From Episyrphus balteatus (lineage: Eukaryota > Arthropoda > Insecta > Diptera > Syrphidae): 64,000 nucleotides of DNA. The first letter of the stretch is position 1, and the number at the start of each line of letters is the position of its first letter. The stretch is taken from positions 120,903,028 to 120,967,027 of the forward strand of contig NC_079136.1 of assembly GCF_945859705.1 (NCBI RefSeq). The letters run 5' to 3'. The notes beneath the pieces were generated by a model, which was not told the origin of the DNA, ran no database searches, and saw only the letters and a list, made by a program, of their open reading frames with translations. Made by a program: the position numbers and the translations under genes. Of the stretch, positions 1 to 13,114 are shown one piece after another.

Positions 1-199
1 CATCAAACAATGACAGAAAAATCAATATTAAATCAATTCACTTCAATATAATACTGTCCTAGGTCTAATGTCCTTAGAAAAAAAGAGTCTTAGGTAATTT
101 AACATGGTTGCCAATTAGTATGAAATAATGTTTGACACGAAAAAAAAATTTAAGAAATTACCATTTTCCACAATCATTCAATATAACATTTTTGAATTT

Positions 200-1075
200 T
201 AGAAAATTTGACAAAATATGACAAACTGTGACATAATGTGACAAACAGTAAAAAACGTTACAAAATAGGACAAAATTTGAGAATATAAAATTTGACAAAC
301 TGTGACAAAATGTGAAAAAATATGAAAAAATGTGACAAAATGTGAGAAAATTTGAGGAAATGTGACAAACTGTGACAAAATGTGACACAATTTGAAAAAA
401 TATGACAAAATAAGAGAAAATATGAGAAAATGTGACAAACAGTAAGAAACGTGACAAAATAGGACAACGTTTGAGAATATTAAATTTGACATACTGTGAC
501 AAAATGTGAAGAAATATGAGAAAATGTGACAAAATGTGAGAAAATTTGAGGAAATGTGACACAATTTGAAAAAAATATGCAAAATAAGAGATAATATGAG
601 AAAATGTGACAAACAGTAAAAAACGTGACAAAATAGGACAACATTTGAGACTATTAAATTTGACATACTGTGACAAAATGTGAGAAAATTTGAGAAAATG
701 TGACAAAGTGGGAAAATATACATAAAACTTTGACAAAATGTGAGAAAATATGAGAAAATGTTGCAAAAGCGACACATTTTGAAAAATATATGACAAAATA
801 TGAGAAAATATGACAAAATGAGACAACATAGGACAAAATGTGAGAATATTCAATGTATGACAAATGTGACAAAATTTGAGAAAATGTTACAAAATGTGAG
901 AAAATTTGAGAAAATGTGACAAACACTGACAAAACGGGAAAATATATGACAAACTTTGAAAAAATGTGACAAAATTGGATGACAAAATGTGACAAAATGC
1001 CACAAAATCGGATAAAATGTAACAAAATGTGACAAAATGTGAAAAAATGTGACAAACTGTGACAAAATATTGCAA
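200..1075. repeat. AT-rich tandem array, 10-bp unit with higher-order period
   Basis: The stretch is built from variants of the 10-mer TGTGACAAAA (also TGTGAGAAAA, TTTGAGAAAA). A longer motif containing ACAGTAAAAAACGTGACAAA, then AGGACAA and a TTTGAGAATATTAAATTTGAC-like segment, recurs near 244, 439 and 613, with a partial form near 800. This gives a higher-order period of about 175-195 bp. The long open frames on the minus strand are translations of this repeat and are not genes. Confidence 0.9.
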
Positions 1076-3470
1076 TACCAACAATTACATGGATTTTTAA
1101 GATTCGTTTATAACTGTTATGAAACCCTACATCACTCTCAATTTGTCAGTCTTTTTCCAAACACAAGTATACATTTGACCTCGAAATTTAACTTCTCTGG
1201 TAGCCTATTGACGCACTGTGATTTGTATTTGATTAACTAACCATTTTGACTCACTGTAATTTAATGTGACTGTTATACCAGAAACAAATTAAGTCCTTCA
1301 CATTATTATTTGTTTGAAAAACATAAAACTGAAGTATACTTTCTCGTCTTCTACTCCTTATCTTACCAATGTTATCGATATAAGAAGAAGAAGCGAAATA
1401 ATAAAAAGTATCCAGAAAAGAAACAAAACAAAAGAATAACAATACAGACTTAACACAATGAAACAATAAAGTAAGAGAACTTATACATGTTACATGTCTA
1501 TAAAAAGGATAATTACAGTTAATGCTTTAGAAACATTCACTTTGTCTTTTTCGCATTGTCGTTTTCTTGTTTTTGTGATTTTCTCTCTACAAGGAGCATC
1601 TTCTAGAATATATCGAGAGGAAAGAAAGAAAAAAAAAATGATAATAATAAAAATCAAGAAACCATGCTATTGAATGACATTTTTGTCACACAGAAAAATA
1701 CGAAGGATATTATTAGAAGGAAAAAAAAGTGTGTGTGTGTGTTTTTTTTTTTTGGAAGATACGAGTTAGAGCAAAGAAGAAATGAAATAAAAAATACATA
1801 AATTGAAATTCAAGGGTCCTTTGGAAAAGCTTCGCGAAATCAACGAATAAAAATCTATATGTATAGAATGGCAAAAATGTTCATCCCTTTTATTGTTTGT
1901 CTTAAATTCTTTTGCTCTATCTATTTTATTTTGTTCATACTCTCTCGTTGATCCTAGGTCAGCATCATGTTTGATGGTAATTTGGTGAGCTCCAAAAGGA
2001 ATTTTTATGCGCGAACACAGCAGAATATATAACTCAGATGCCAAAGAATATATCAAAATTGATTATATTTCAACTTTTACATCTTTTTCTAATTTTTTTT
2101 GTTTGTTTTCTTGTACATGAAAAATATCCTGCAATAATGGATTCTAAATTTGTGAATTAAAAAAAGGTTGAGAGACTGAAGGAGAATGGGAAGACCATTT
2201 TTTTTTTGGTCTTCTTGATACCGATCCAAAACAAATATTCTTTGGAAAAATGTAATTTCAAGAAGAACAACAAAAAAAAAGGATATGAAAAGGTTTCCTT
2301 TTTGGCATTTTTTTTTACCATTTTCAATAATAAAAAAAAAATTTGGAAGTGAAAAAAATACTCAGGAAATTTTTATTTCTTAAGCAAAGAAACGACCTTT
2401 CTAGATTATCGGAAAAGTTGGAAAAGGATTGGTCGCATTTAACTGTGATTGACAAAAATCTATTTAAAAACAAAAATATTTGATATTTTTCAACTTAAAT
2501 GCAATTTACTTCTAAGTAATTAAGTAAATTAAGCAACCTTAAAGCTTAATATTCTATTAATTAAAGCCTTTAATACTTCTGAGAACCAAACTATTGCTTT
2601 TCAATTATTGTTGTATTCGTTGAATTCGAATAATAACTGGGTAATTTTTCCCTTCAAAATGTGAATTTGTTTCGATTTTTGTACACATTTTGTTTGGATA
2701 TCGATTCCGAGAAAACTACAAATTTTCGATATTGAGCTTGATTTTAAATTTTGAAATAAAGATGCGAAAACGTGCGTCATTTTAAAACTCGGTACGAGTA
2801 AATTTTTGTGAAAATTTAGTTAGTGTTTTTTTAAGTTTTTCTATAAGATTAAGTTATTCCATAGAAAAAATTGCTACGCATACACCCCAGTGACCCAAAC
2901 TCGTTCCGTCATATTACTTGACTAATGGGGAAATATGTGTGAGATATAACTATTCAAGATTAATTAAGTTTATTTATTTAGTGGTAAAAAGATGATGGGT
3001 GTCCCAAATTCGAATAATATTTAAAGTTTTCAACACGAAAATTTAATGAATGTATAAAAATAAATGTAATCTAACTCCAAAGGTCGCAAAGCCTAATATC
3101 TCTTAAGTTAGCTTAGCAGCCTACAGTAAGCAGAACATGGGTTTTGTTACTGCATCTTAAAGGGCTTATTATCTGCTAGTTAAGGACTCTTAAACTTATG
3201 TAAATGCTGCTATATTAAAAAAAAGTTAAATATGCATGAAATAGTTTGAAATAAAGGCATTTTTTTTTTTTCTGAAAGCTCGGAAAATACTTTAGATAAT
3301 GGGGAACTTAATTCAAATAATTACAAATATGAAACTATGAGAACAATAATAGCGTAACCCACTTTTTTTCAAAAATGAGTTTTTCAAAAAAATGGGTCTC
3401 TTAATATATCTATTTTAATACAAAAAGTAAATTTATGCAGCTAGATACACTTAAAAATAGATGGCAGTCA
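1076..3470. other. AT-rich noncoding stretch, no gene seen
   Basis: Nothing coding is recognisable. It holds a short GT run followed by poly-T (about 1730-1755) and many A or T homopolymers. At 2873-2895 lies a diverged copy of the recurrent motif related to TTACGCATACGCCACAGTGA. It is most likely intronic or intergenic. Confidence 0.6.
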
Positions 3471-3486
3471 AAAAAGTGTTGACTGA

Positions 3487-3965
3487 CGTTTAAGCCCTTA
3501 CAAGAATATATCTTGCGAATTTGAAAATAATGAATTTTCAGTGAATAAGAAAATTTTGAGAAGTAAAAAATGTTTTTATATTTTTTTTTTTAATTTGACC
3601 TCGAATATCTTTAGAATGGTTAGATTAATGAAAAAAGTTAATAAGACATTTTTTGTGGAACAATCTATTTCCTACAAGAATATGTCTTGCGCGTTTGTTT
3701 ATTATAATTTTTCAATTTGTTACAAAATTAAGAACAAAAAACGAATTTTCAAAGATTTTCTCGATTTTTGGACCTCAAATATCTATTAAACGGTTAGATA
3801 AACGAAAAAAGTGTACAAGGCCTTTTTTGTAGAGCGTTCAATTTCCCACAAGAATATGTAAAGAAATTTGCTAAAAAGTCGATTTAAAAAAAAAATGACT
3901 TTTTTTTAGTAGAAGCTTGATGTAAAAATGGAAAATTGCGAAGCGGAGGACCTTCCCATTAATAT
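3487..3965. repeat. Rep-C interspersed repeat, copy 1
   Basis: The segment contains about 2.5 internal units of roughly 173 bp, marked by CTACAAGAATATGTCTTGCG-like sequence near 3498, 3671 and 3845. It ends near AAAATTGCGAAGCGGAGGAC. A related copy with the same start (ACGTTTAAGCCC) and end lies at 38755-39245, which shows it is a dispersed repeat. The class is not known to me. Confidence 0.7.
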
Positions 3966-6330
3966 AAAGAGCTCATATTTGGTGTGTATATTCTAGAGGT
4001 GTCTAGCAATGCATTTTATTATAAGGTCTTCTTCTGAAAAAGCAACTTTTTTCTTTATAGTTTAACGACTAACATTTTTTTCAAATTATTTTTTTAATTA
4101 TTTTTTAAAATACATACAAATACATATATGTATTTGTGTTTATTATGTCCTTTTTTTTTAAGAAATGCACAAATGTCATACCTAATTGAAAAAAAAGCAA
4201 TACAAATAAATTTAAGAAAGTTGTTTGAATAGAATATACAATTTTTCTTGATGGCTTCTATTTCTTTATTAACTTAATTTTATTTAACAACCTCTCCTCC
4301 TGACAATATTATTTTTATTACGTAATGAAATTCAAATGTCACAAAGAATTTTTTTGTGTTCCTTGAATTACGACAGCCACTCAATTTAAACAACTTCCCA
4401 CACATAAATGTATGTTTGTACCGTACCTATAACAAACACCCTTCAAATCTACCCAACACAAAAATACTTTTTCGATGTCATTACAACAAACAATGCCATT
4501 AACACTCCGCCAAGCAATAACAATTGAATTGACTTTTCCGTCAATTCATCAATCTACCGAATGAAATCCTTTGATCCAGCGAGACATTGACAATTCCCAC
4601 AGAACTTCCACATAATAATAAGGATATGACGACAATCACTCAGACTCTACTCATACCAATTTAAAATTCACACACATACACAGAAATACTCGTTATACAT
4701 GTATACAAGTGTTATGTTGTGGTATAACGTTCCATAATTCTTTCTGTTTTTTTTTTTTTTTTTTTGTCTGTAAAGCAGTCGTCAGTCACAGGACGAAATG
4801 AAGAGCATATAATAAGGGAAAAAAAGTATCCTTTTTTGCAATTTTATTACTCAACCTACTGTTGGCGCTGTCGTCGTTTCGTTACTTTAGCATATCTACC
4901 TACTTTGCTTACACAGCGTTAAATTTAATTTACGTAATTGCAGAAGCATCTGGGAGTTGTTGTGTTGTGTGCGGGAACCCTTTACCTTTTGGCTTTAACT
5001 TTAACCATACCAAAACAGAAAACAGAAACAGCAGCGCCATATGCAACAAATAAACAAATAAGCTCTGGCAAAATTGTGCTATTTTATGAGAAAAACATAC
5101 AAAGGCAGCATTAAAAATTATACTACACAAAAAAAAAGAAGAAAAAACAAAAAAAAAAAAACAACAACAACAAACACAAAGTGCTTGTAATAAATATTTT
5201 TATTTATTTAATTTCCTTTGGGGCCGCACTGCTTGCACACACACAAACAACAATATTTAATTTATTTATTCATTATGGTTTTTGTTGTTGTAGCTATTTT
5301 TAACTCAACTCAAACCATCAAGAGAAAAAAAAAATTCACGCAGTGCAGATATGCACTGCAGAAGGATAAATTTTAATACGCAAAAAAGTCCTTTTTTAAA
5401 TGGAAGTTCTTTAATATCGTACAGTTGCATTATATTTACATTTTCCTGGAATTTTAGGATATTTTACATTTTCACAGTTTAATTGGGAACCAAATATTGA
5501 TAAAATTAATCTTTTTTTTTCGATTTTATGAAACATGGATGGAACATATGTCAAATGTACACAGTTAAACAGTTGGATCAAAGAATTGCATCCCAGAGCT
5601 ATTTGTTTGACATAATATCGTAAATTAAATTGAATGAATATGAAAAAAGCAAAGTGTTAACTAACTATAGTAAATTATGTAAATATACAATGAAAATACA
5701 TTTTTAAATTCAGTGGCATGTCGAATTGTTTATTAAGTTAAGTTATACTGGAATTTGAGGTAAGCTTCATGGAAATCTATTACTTGAATTAAATTCACCA
5801 AACAAATATGTAACAAACTATCGAAAGTTAAGCTTGTACAATAGGCTGTGCCATTTTGAGGCAACTTTCGTTTTTCAAATAAAAAAACAGGCTCACTATT
5901 TTCGAACATATGAAGCAAATAGTCACTCAAAAAATGAGCCCTTAATATTAATATTTTTGTAACTTTACAATAAGGCATTGTAAAAATTAACTATAATATT
6001 ATTCTGATAGTAAATTGAGCGCTCTATATAATATATCTTAGACATTTTTTCATAGAGTGAATCCATTTAAAGTTATTCAAACTTAAAGTTCAAAATAAAT
6101 GAAATTATGACTTTTTTGGGTAAACTTATACTGATTGATTGAACTTTTTTATTTCCGACAAGCACCAAGATATACTTTTCTATCGCAAAGCATACAAATG
6201 GAACAAATTTATTTCGTATAGGTAGTATTTTACTATTCTTTTAAATAATCTTCATTGCAGAATGTTAAAAATTTATAATATTAGGTGCAAAATTTACAGT
6301 GCCAAACTTGAATGCTTTTTTTTCTAATAT
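3966..6330. other. AT-rich noncoding stretch, no gene seen
   Basis: No recognisable exon. A moderately more GC-balanced patch at about 4550-5060 contains short open frames without recognised similarity. Poly-T and poly-A tracts flank it. Confidence 0.55.
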
Positions 6331-7057
6331 TTTTACTTGCGATATAGGTACTATATATAAGGTGACCATATTTCTGGAAACGAAACCCAGGACAGATACA
6401 AAATTCGTTGGACCGTTTTGAAAATATTGATTTTCAAAAAAAAAATAAAAATTTTTTTAAACGAGTTTTCATAATTTTTCCTTATTTTGATATCAACGGC
6501 TCCAACGATTTTGTTTAAAAAATTCAGATGTAAGTTTTAAGACAAGGTCTATCTTTTCATGAAAATTTTTTTTCTTCAAAATCATTATTAACGGTAGCTG
6601 CCATAGAACCGTTTTTTTTTTTTTTAATCCGATATTCTCCGAAACGGCTTATTTTATTACAACGAAAATTTTTGTGAAGAAGCAATTAAATAATTCAAAT
6701 AGAAGCCAAAATAATTTTTGGATTTTTAAAAAAATTTTGAAAATTTTTTTTTTGAAAAATAAAATTTTCGAAAATATTGTATATTTTTTAAATTTTGTTT
6801 TTAGATGTTGATTAGTGATTTCTACAAAATGGCATACCAATTTTATTTTACTAAAAATTATTTATACAAAATTAGTTTTTTAAAAAACGGCTCTAACGAT
6901 TTTGAAAAATTTTTTTCTAAAAATGCATCTTAATATATCATTTAAAACTGCATACTTGTTTTGGAGGGCAATTTGATTTTAGATTTTATTTAAAAAAAAA
7001 AACAAACTTTATGTTTTTTTTGCACTACATAGTACCTACATTTCCCAAATTTCTATA
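6331..7057 (+). repeat. Rep-A interspersed repeat, copy A1 (interrupted)
   Basis: It starts with TTTTACTTGCGATATAGGTA, the same start as the inverse of copy A6 (43417 backwards). It shares long blocks with A6, including AACGGCTCTAACGATTTTG and a block around GATGTTGATTAGTGATTTCT. Its 3' part is broken by the TIR element at 7060-8014. The GTCY-type microsatellite region present in other copies is missing here. Confidence 0.75.
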
Positions 7058-7059
7058 TA

Positions 7060-8014
7060 GGGGAAGTGGGGGCAAGACCGCCTATGGGGGCAAGACGGTT
7101 TTCGTACTATGTTGTATGAAAAAAAGTAAAAGTGGTAACACTTGCAATATGAAATAGGTGCCCTTTGGTATGATCGATCACGTCTGTAAGTTTTAGCAAT
7201 TACGGTTAAGACCCCAAAGAGTAACGGTAAATTTTGTGATTTTTCATCAAATTCTTATCGGTTATGTGAAAAGTCAGTTGTATTTTTGACACTGAAATAA
7301 TTGAAATTTTTAACTTTTCCTTTTTTTATAATAGAAAGTGAATATTAAAAAGTATTTTACTGCGAAAGAAGGAGTTTTAAAGATACCTAAATTAAAAAAA
7401 AAAAATAATACAGAACATCAAATATGATATGACTGGGGCAAGACCACCCATGGGCGAAATTGGAAGCTCTGGTACCTTAAATAAAGTGAAAAAAGAAGTT
7501 CACCGTTGAATCTTCCAAAAAGCTTAGCAACTGGGGACAAACAATACTGTAATTGATGATTCTGATGAAGAGGATTTTGCAGATTGTATTTGTACCTTCT
7601 ATGGATCTATCTGCAACTGTTTTCTAGATCCAATCCAAATTAATTGTTGGATTAAGTGCAAAATGTGTACCGAATGGTACCAAAAAGCTTGTGCTGGAGT
7701 GAGAACTAATAAAAATATAGCATAATTGTGTTATTATTACAAATAGGCTGCATTTAAAACAATAGAAACGATCTTTCTTCCAACAAAATTTGATAGGGCG
7801 GTCTTATCCCCATGTGGGGGCAAGACGGTTTTTTGTTTGATATTTTTTCAAAACGTATATTTCAGTATTTTTTTTATTTTTTTTTATAATAAAGAGAGTT
7901 TCTCCAAAAAACATTAAACTTAATGAATAAAAATTTTATTCTATTTAAAAGATGTTTTTTATTGGTTTTTAAGGCAGTCAAACACTAAGTGGGTGGTCTT
8001 GCCCCCACTTCCCC
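7060..8014. mobile_element. Non-autonomous TIR DNA transposon, TA target, pogo-like relic
   Basis: Terminal inverted repeats of about 24 bp are visible: GGGGAAGTGGGGGCAAGACC at 7060 and its inverse ending at 8014. TA dinucleotides flank both ends (7058-7059 and 8015-8016), as expected for the Tc1/mariner/pogo superfamily. The GGGGGCAAGACGGTTTT motif recurs internally (about 7087 and 7813). The interior includes a relic of a transposase C-terminus (separate entry). The element lies inside, or at the edge of, a Rep-A copy, so it inserted later than that copy. Superfamily assignment is inference from the TA flank and the relic. Confidence 0.75.
7543..7746 (+). pseudogene. Relic of transposase C-terminal zinc finger (PHD-like)
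   Basis: Reading from 7543 gives an acidic stretch (DDSDEEDF), then Cys pairs (CIC), then WIKCKMCTEWYQKACAGV, then a stop codon in frame and LCYYYK before a second stop. This spacing (acidic run, CxC, WhxCxxC, xxWxxxxC, CxxC-like end) resembles the PHD-type finger found at the C-terminus of many insect pogo/Tigger-like transposases. The canonical His is replaced (YQKAC), one Cys pair is degraded and a stop interrupts it. No DDE catalytic region is left. It is a dead fragment carried by the TIR element. Confidence 0.55.
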
Positions 8015-8016
8015 TA

Positions 8017-8845
8017 TATGCATCTCCAAGTGCTTACCAAAATGTTTATAATAACAACACCGGTTTTTAGCGGGCGCAGCGCGCCGGTTCTGAGAAAAAG
8101 TACAACAACAGTGCAGTTTAATTTTTATGAATATACTAGTTTACAAAAAAAAAATAAAAAAAAAAATTGGACATCAAGTGCGGTTATATTTTCAAATAGG
8201 TTTTAGCCTAGAAAAAATCAAAATTACATAATAAAAAAAAAATGTTTATCGATAGGTTTTTGAGTTATGATTTTTCAACGTGTTTGGTTCGTTGTTTTTC
8301 CAAGCGTACTTAGTATTTGGGTTATATCTTGAGTAAAAAATTGACCAATCTGAACAGAATAGATTGGAATAATTGAAAAATCGATTTCTTAAGAAAGATT
8401 TTTGACAAAAAAAAAATCTTAGTGAAAGAAAAATTCAATTTCATTTCCACAAAATTTAAAATTTTGTATTGATAAACTTGCTATCAAAGATAACAAGAAA
8501 TTTTTCTTTAAAATGCATTTATTAGTCATAAAGATATGATATATGTTACTTTTCGAATATTTGTCTACAACTAGAAAATCAAGCCGAATTTAAAAATATT
8601 TAATAAGTAACCTTTTGTAGATAATAAAATGTCCAAACGATATGGATCCTTTAAAAAATATTTTTAAATTTAAATATTGGAAAAAACTTAAGAAAAACAA
8701 TTGAAAAATATAGAAATAAACACGTATTTGATGTTTTTACTAAATATGCTTTTATGTTTGAATTGAACATATTTTTTAACACAATGGTCACAAAAATTGA
8801 GTTCGACTTAAATTGGATGAAATGTGGTCCTTGAAAAAGAAAAAA
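8017..8845. other. AT-rich noncoding stretch
   Basis: No exon recognised. A small GC-rich palindromic patch (about 8060-8090, GCGGGCGCAGCGCGCCGG) stands out against the background. Confidence 0.5.
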
Positions 8846-9976
8846 AAAAAAATCATGTGTGCAATTCACACGTGGTAGAAGTGAAACCTTAAAAAATCAT
8901 TTTTCTTGAAAAAAATAGAAAAAATCTACCTATTTTTATTCTATCACCTTCAAATCCATGTTTTTTATATGACAACCTATATTTTTTTTTTTTTTTTTAT
9001 AATTAACGCGCACTAAAGGGAGTTAAATACCCTTAATATGTTAAACACAGTGCGAGCTTCAGGAAAATAGGGAGGGATTTAAACTTTATATCATCTGAAA
9101 GCTGATTTGTTTTAGCTTAAAATATATATATCGATCAGGTCTATGAGGCATCTACAAAAAGAGCTAGAATTTTTTGAACTCGATAAATTTCAATAAAAAA
9201 AGCGAAAAAACACGTATTTTTATATTCTCACGCTATTAAATGCATTTTTTCCCTAACAACCTATAAAAAATTTAATACCATCTAAAAGCTTATTGTCTTA
9301 GCTCAAAACATATATATCGATCAGACCTATGAGACATCTACAAAAAGAGCTAGAATTTTTTAAACTCGATGAAATTTCATAAAAAAAAGCAAAACAAAAT
9401 TTATTTTTATGTTCTCATGCTATTAAATCAATTTTTTTGTTTGACAACCTATAAAAAATTTTATACCATGTGAAAGCTTATTGTTTCACCTTGTATTATG
9501 ATGCATAAATCTTCTTTTAAAGATGTCTACAAGAGAAGTTAGAATTTTTTAAAGTCAACCATGTCGAATTTCCAGACTGAGATTACGGTACTTCCTACAC
9601 TGGTAGCTGGTCATCGCCAACAGATCTCCACAGGTGTTTTGAGGTATTTTTAACGTTAATGTAACGTTATGTGTGATATATAAAAAAAAAGGTTATGTTA
9701 TCAGCATGCGTATTAAAGTTAAATCAAATTTGTATGTGCACTAGATCAAAAGATATAACGTGTGTTGGAAAGAACATCTTTTTACCTTTATCTCCGAATT
9801 TTGAATATGAAATTAATTGAAATTTTGTACAATTATAATTTATTTAATTACCTATCTACCTATTCATTTATTTATTTATAAAAACAAAAAAGTTATAACA
9901 AGTTGAAGTCGTGTCGCGTTTTCGTTTCATCTTGTTTCAAATCACTACGATACTAAAGAAGTTTTCACTTCAAAAA
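8846..9976 (+). repeat. Rep-B interspersed repeat, copy B1
   Basis: It begins AATCATGTGTG with a small hairpin (GTGTG...CACAC) and GTAGAAGTGAAACC, and ends AAGAAGTTTTCACTTCAAAA, so GAAGTGAAA is present in inverted orientation near both ends. It contains three tandem units of about 187 bp, marked by GAGCTAGAATTTTTT near 9161, 9347 and 9535. These are followed by a unique segment (from TCAACCATGTCGAATTTCCA). Copies B2 and B3 share the same layout. It is probably a non-autonomous DNA transposon; the superfamily is unknown. Confidence 0.8.
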
Positions 9977-12900
9977 GTATACTTATTATATTTTCCAGGA
10001 AGTGTACTAAAGACTACACAAATAAACTTTGAAGATTCGAAAGAATTTGAAGTTTGCTTTCAGTAAGAAATTTTAAAAACTTCAAGCCAAAGATATTGCC
10101 GAAATTAAGCCGGAAGACTTTAAATGCCAGGCCCACTTTTATAACATGATTTATTATAATCACATAATGGAATTATGCTTAAATAAAAGTATTCATAGAA
10201 ATTTAGTATTGCCAGGATAAATCCAATGTTTCGCAATGCTAATGCCACATTTCCTGTAAAAACGGTCGTCCTGGGCCTGCAAAACAAAAAATGAAAAAAA
10301 AAAAAAAATTCATATGAAAATACAAAATAATAAATACTTTCAAGAATAAAAGAATCTAAAAAATTAATTTGCAAAAAAAGTATAAGTAGAAAAAATATAT
10401 TCTTTAGAAATGTGGGAAACAATTGGTATGGTATGAAAAGCTACTTTTGTTGGTATCCTAACTAAACCGATGTACCACCTCGAAGGCGACTAAGCGCATC
10501 GTTCTTGTTTTTTTTCATGGACAAGAAATTTTCAAACACACACACACACACATTGACAAACACTTACCAACAACTTTTCCGCTCCATGGTGGCTGGCCAT
10601 CCGTTTCACTCTTGCATATACGAAAATTTAATTTCCGCTCCCAGGTTGGTTTTCACAAAAGTGCACTGTAAGATTGAATAAAAAATAAAATAAAACTAAA
10701 ATAAAATCAAAAAGAAAGAAAAAAATAAAAAAAAAAAAGATAAAACGATTTCAAGAGCTTACATATAAAGACCCTTTCTAGAAAAACCAAAACCGCACAT
10801 GAAGGATACGAAGGATACCTTTATACTTCCTTTCTATATGAACTTGTTTTTGTCTTTTTCTTTTTTTAAATAAATTGCAACTTCAAATACCGCAGCTAGC
10901 ACAAATGCACACATATTCACATAACGGCCCGGCCCAGTTCATGTAGTAGAGTGCATATAGTGGTCCAGCAATAACGACAAAAGATTGCTTCGAATGAGGA
11001 TGCGAATTTGCGAATAGCATATAACAAAACGGAAAATAAGAGTCCTGCTGGAAACCACCACAGGATAACCGAAGCAGAATTACTTTTTCATTTTGAACGT
11101 ACCACAGCGGAACCGGAACACTGGCTGTGTGAAGGTAACCTACCCTCGCTGCGCCGCCTGGACTGACTTTTATCCCGACACTCACAACACTTAGGGTTTA
11201 AGGTAGAGAAACAAAAACAAAAAAAAATAGGAAGAAGAATGACTAACTAACAACTCAGCCATTTAAAAACACCACAAATGCTACCTCAAAAGAATGTTGA
11301 TCTAGTTTTTCTTACATAGGTGAATTTCTTAGTTGTACATACAAAATATTCTCTCGTTCTTCGAGGGAAATGAAGTTAGTGACAATTTTTGAACAAAATT
11401 TAATGAGCTTATAGTTTTGTAAGGAACTCTTTTGTCTTGTGGAACTTATTCATGACTTCCCATGTTTGTCATTACAAGAAATTCGTTTTCTATGTTAAAA
11501 ATGGCAAATTTCAAGATATTCAATACTGGCCATTTACTCTTTTTCTTGCAAGCATATTCAGAAAACGGTGATGTATAGCTTGTTATGTTGTGAAACGCAT
11601 TAAATTTTTATTTCATTAGGTCATATTACTAGTTAAAGGCGGAAAAAAAAGAAGTATGAAAATAAGACTGAAATTAATCTTTGTGGAACGTATTTATTTG
11701 TTACGTTTTTTGGAGTTATTACATCTAGTGGAACGTGTTCTTTTTTCTCACTTTTTTTTTTCGTTTTCAAAACCTAAGCAAAAGACTTGTTTTCTTTATT
11801 ATAGGAATTATTTCTTTTGCTTTTTTTGTAAGAGGCAAATGAAATTAGAGTTTTCGAAACAAAAAATCAAAAAACTTTTGATATAAATTTTCTGCTCGTA
11901 AATGTGTTTTACAAGTGATGTAGCAAAAGTGATAGTAAAATTTTCTTGGTACAAATAATATAAAGATTTTGTCGACTGTGATTGTCATAGAATTCATATG
12001 GTGTGGGATCAGAAGATTTCTCTATATGCCACTTTTAGAACACATTGCAACAAAAAGTGTTCCACAAGACATGTTGAATGTAATTGAATCATCAGTTTTA
12101 AGAACCGAGTAAATCCAAAACTTGCTGCAGTTATACACTATAGATCGTCGGCGGAAAGCAAAATTGTTTTAAGTCACAAAAAGCAAATTTTACAGGGGAC
12201 GATTTTTAAGTTTCAAATTGATTGAAAGTGATATTTTTTTGCTCGTAGTTAATTTAAGTTATGTTTTTTTATAAAGTTTGTTCTTTACTTTTGAAGAAAC
12301 CATACAAACTTACTTAATTAGTTAATACATACTTTTTTTTTATTAATCTTAAAAACTAACAACTGAAAATTAGACATAGAACAATTCCTATACGCACATT
12401 TCTTAAATAAAAATTGGACTTAGAACAAAATATGATGGGACTTAAAACAATCAAGAATACTCGGGTCTCATTTTCAGAAGGCTACTTACCAGTTTTTATT
12501 GTTCTATGTGCCATTAAATTATATTATCTACTGAAGAAATTTTTTAGACAAAAACGCTTCTTCGATAAAAAGTGGATTTTGAACAATAGCATCTTATCAA
12601 TCGAAAAAAAAACAGTAAAAATTACTAACATTGTCAAAGTTAGAGAATAGGTACAAGTTGAAAATTCCGGATTTTTTTCAAAATGATATTTCATTTTCTT
12701 CCAAACAACTAATCCCATTTCAACAAAATTTTGATTTAAAAGCTTTCAAATCAATCATAAATTAAAACAAAACTTTCAAAATTTTGATTGATAAAAGAAT
12801 GAATTTTTTCTGAAAAATCAATTTTTCATTCATAGTACCTAAAGAATGATGCAATGTGATCATACGACACATTATCGGAAGTATTGGAACTGAAACACCC

Positions 12901-13114
12901 TGTGAATAAAATTGAATATTGGTATGCTTTCCAAAAACCAAATATCAAATGTCAAAGGATGTTTTTTTTTTTTTTAGAGAGAAATTAAAATTAAATTTTT
13001 TGTCATATGTTGCCCAGATTTTTCACAATATATTTTTCCTGATGTGAGCCCCTTAAAGCACAAGTAGTGTAACAATTTAAGTTAAATATCACCTTTTTAT
13101 GGAGTTTTATAAAG
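9977..13114. other. Noncoding stretch with a GC-richer patch, no gene assigned
   Basis: It holds a short CA run (10538-10552) and a patch of higher GC at 10440-10680 and 10880-11190. The latter carries a 100-codon minus-strand frame (10883-11185) with no recognised domain. Either patch could be regulatory DNA or an untranslated exon, but nothing in the sequence decides this. The remainder is AT-rich. Confidence 0.5.

Noticed and set aside
158..1084. Six overlapping minus-strand frames rich in Phe, Ser, His, Cys and Leu
   Set aside because: They are translations of the TGTGACAAAA tandem array in three frames and have no domain or codon signal.
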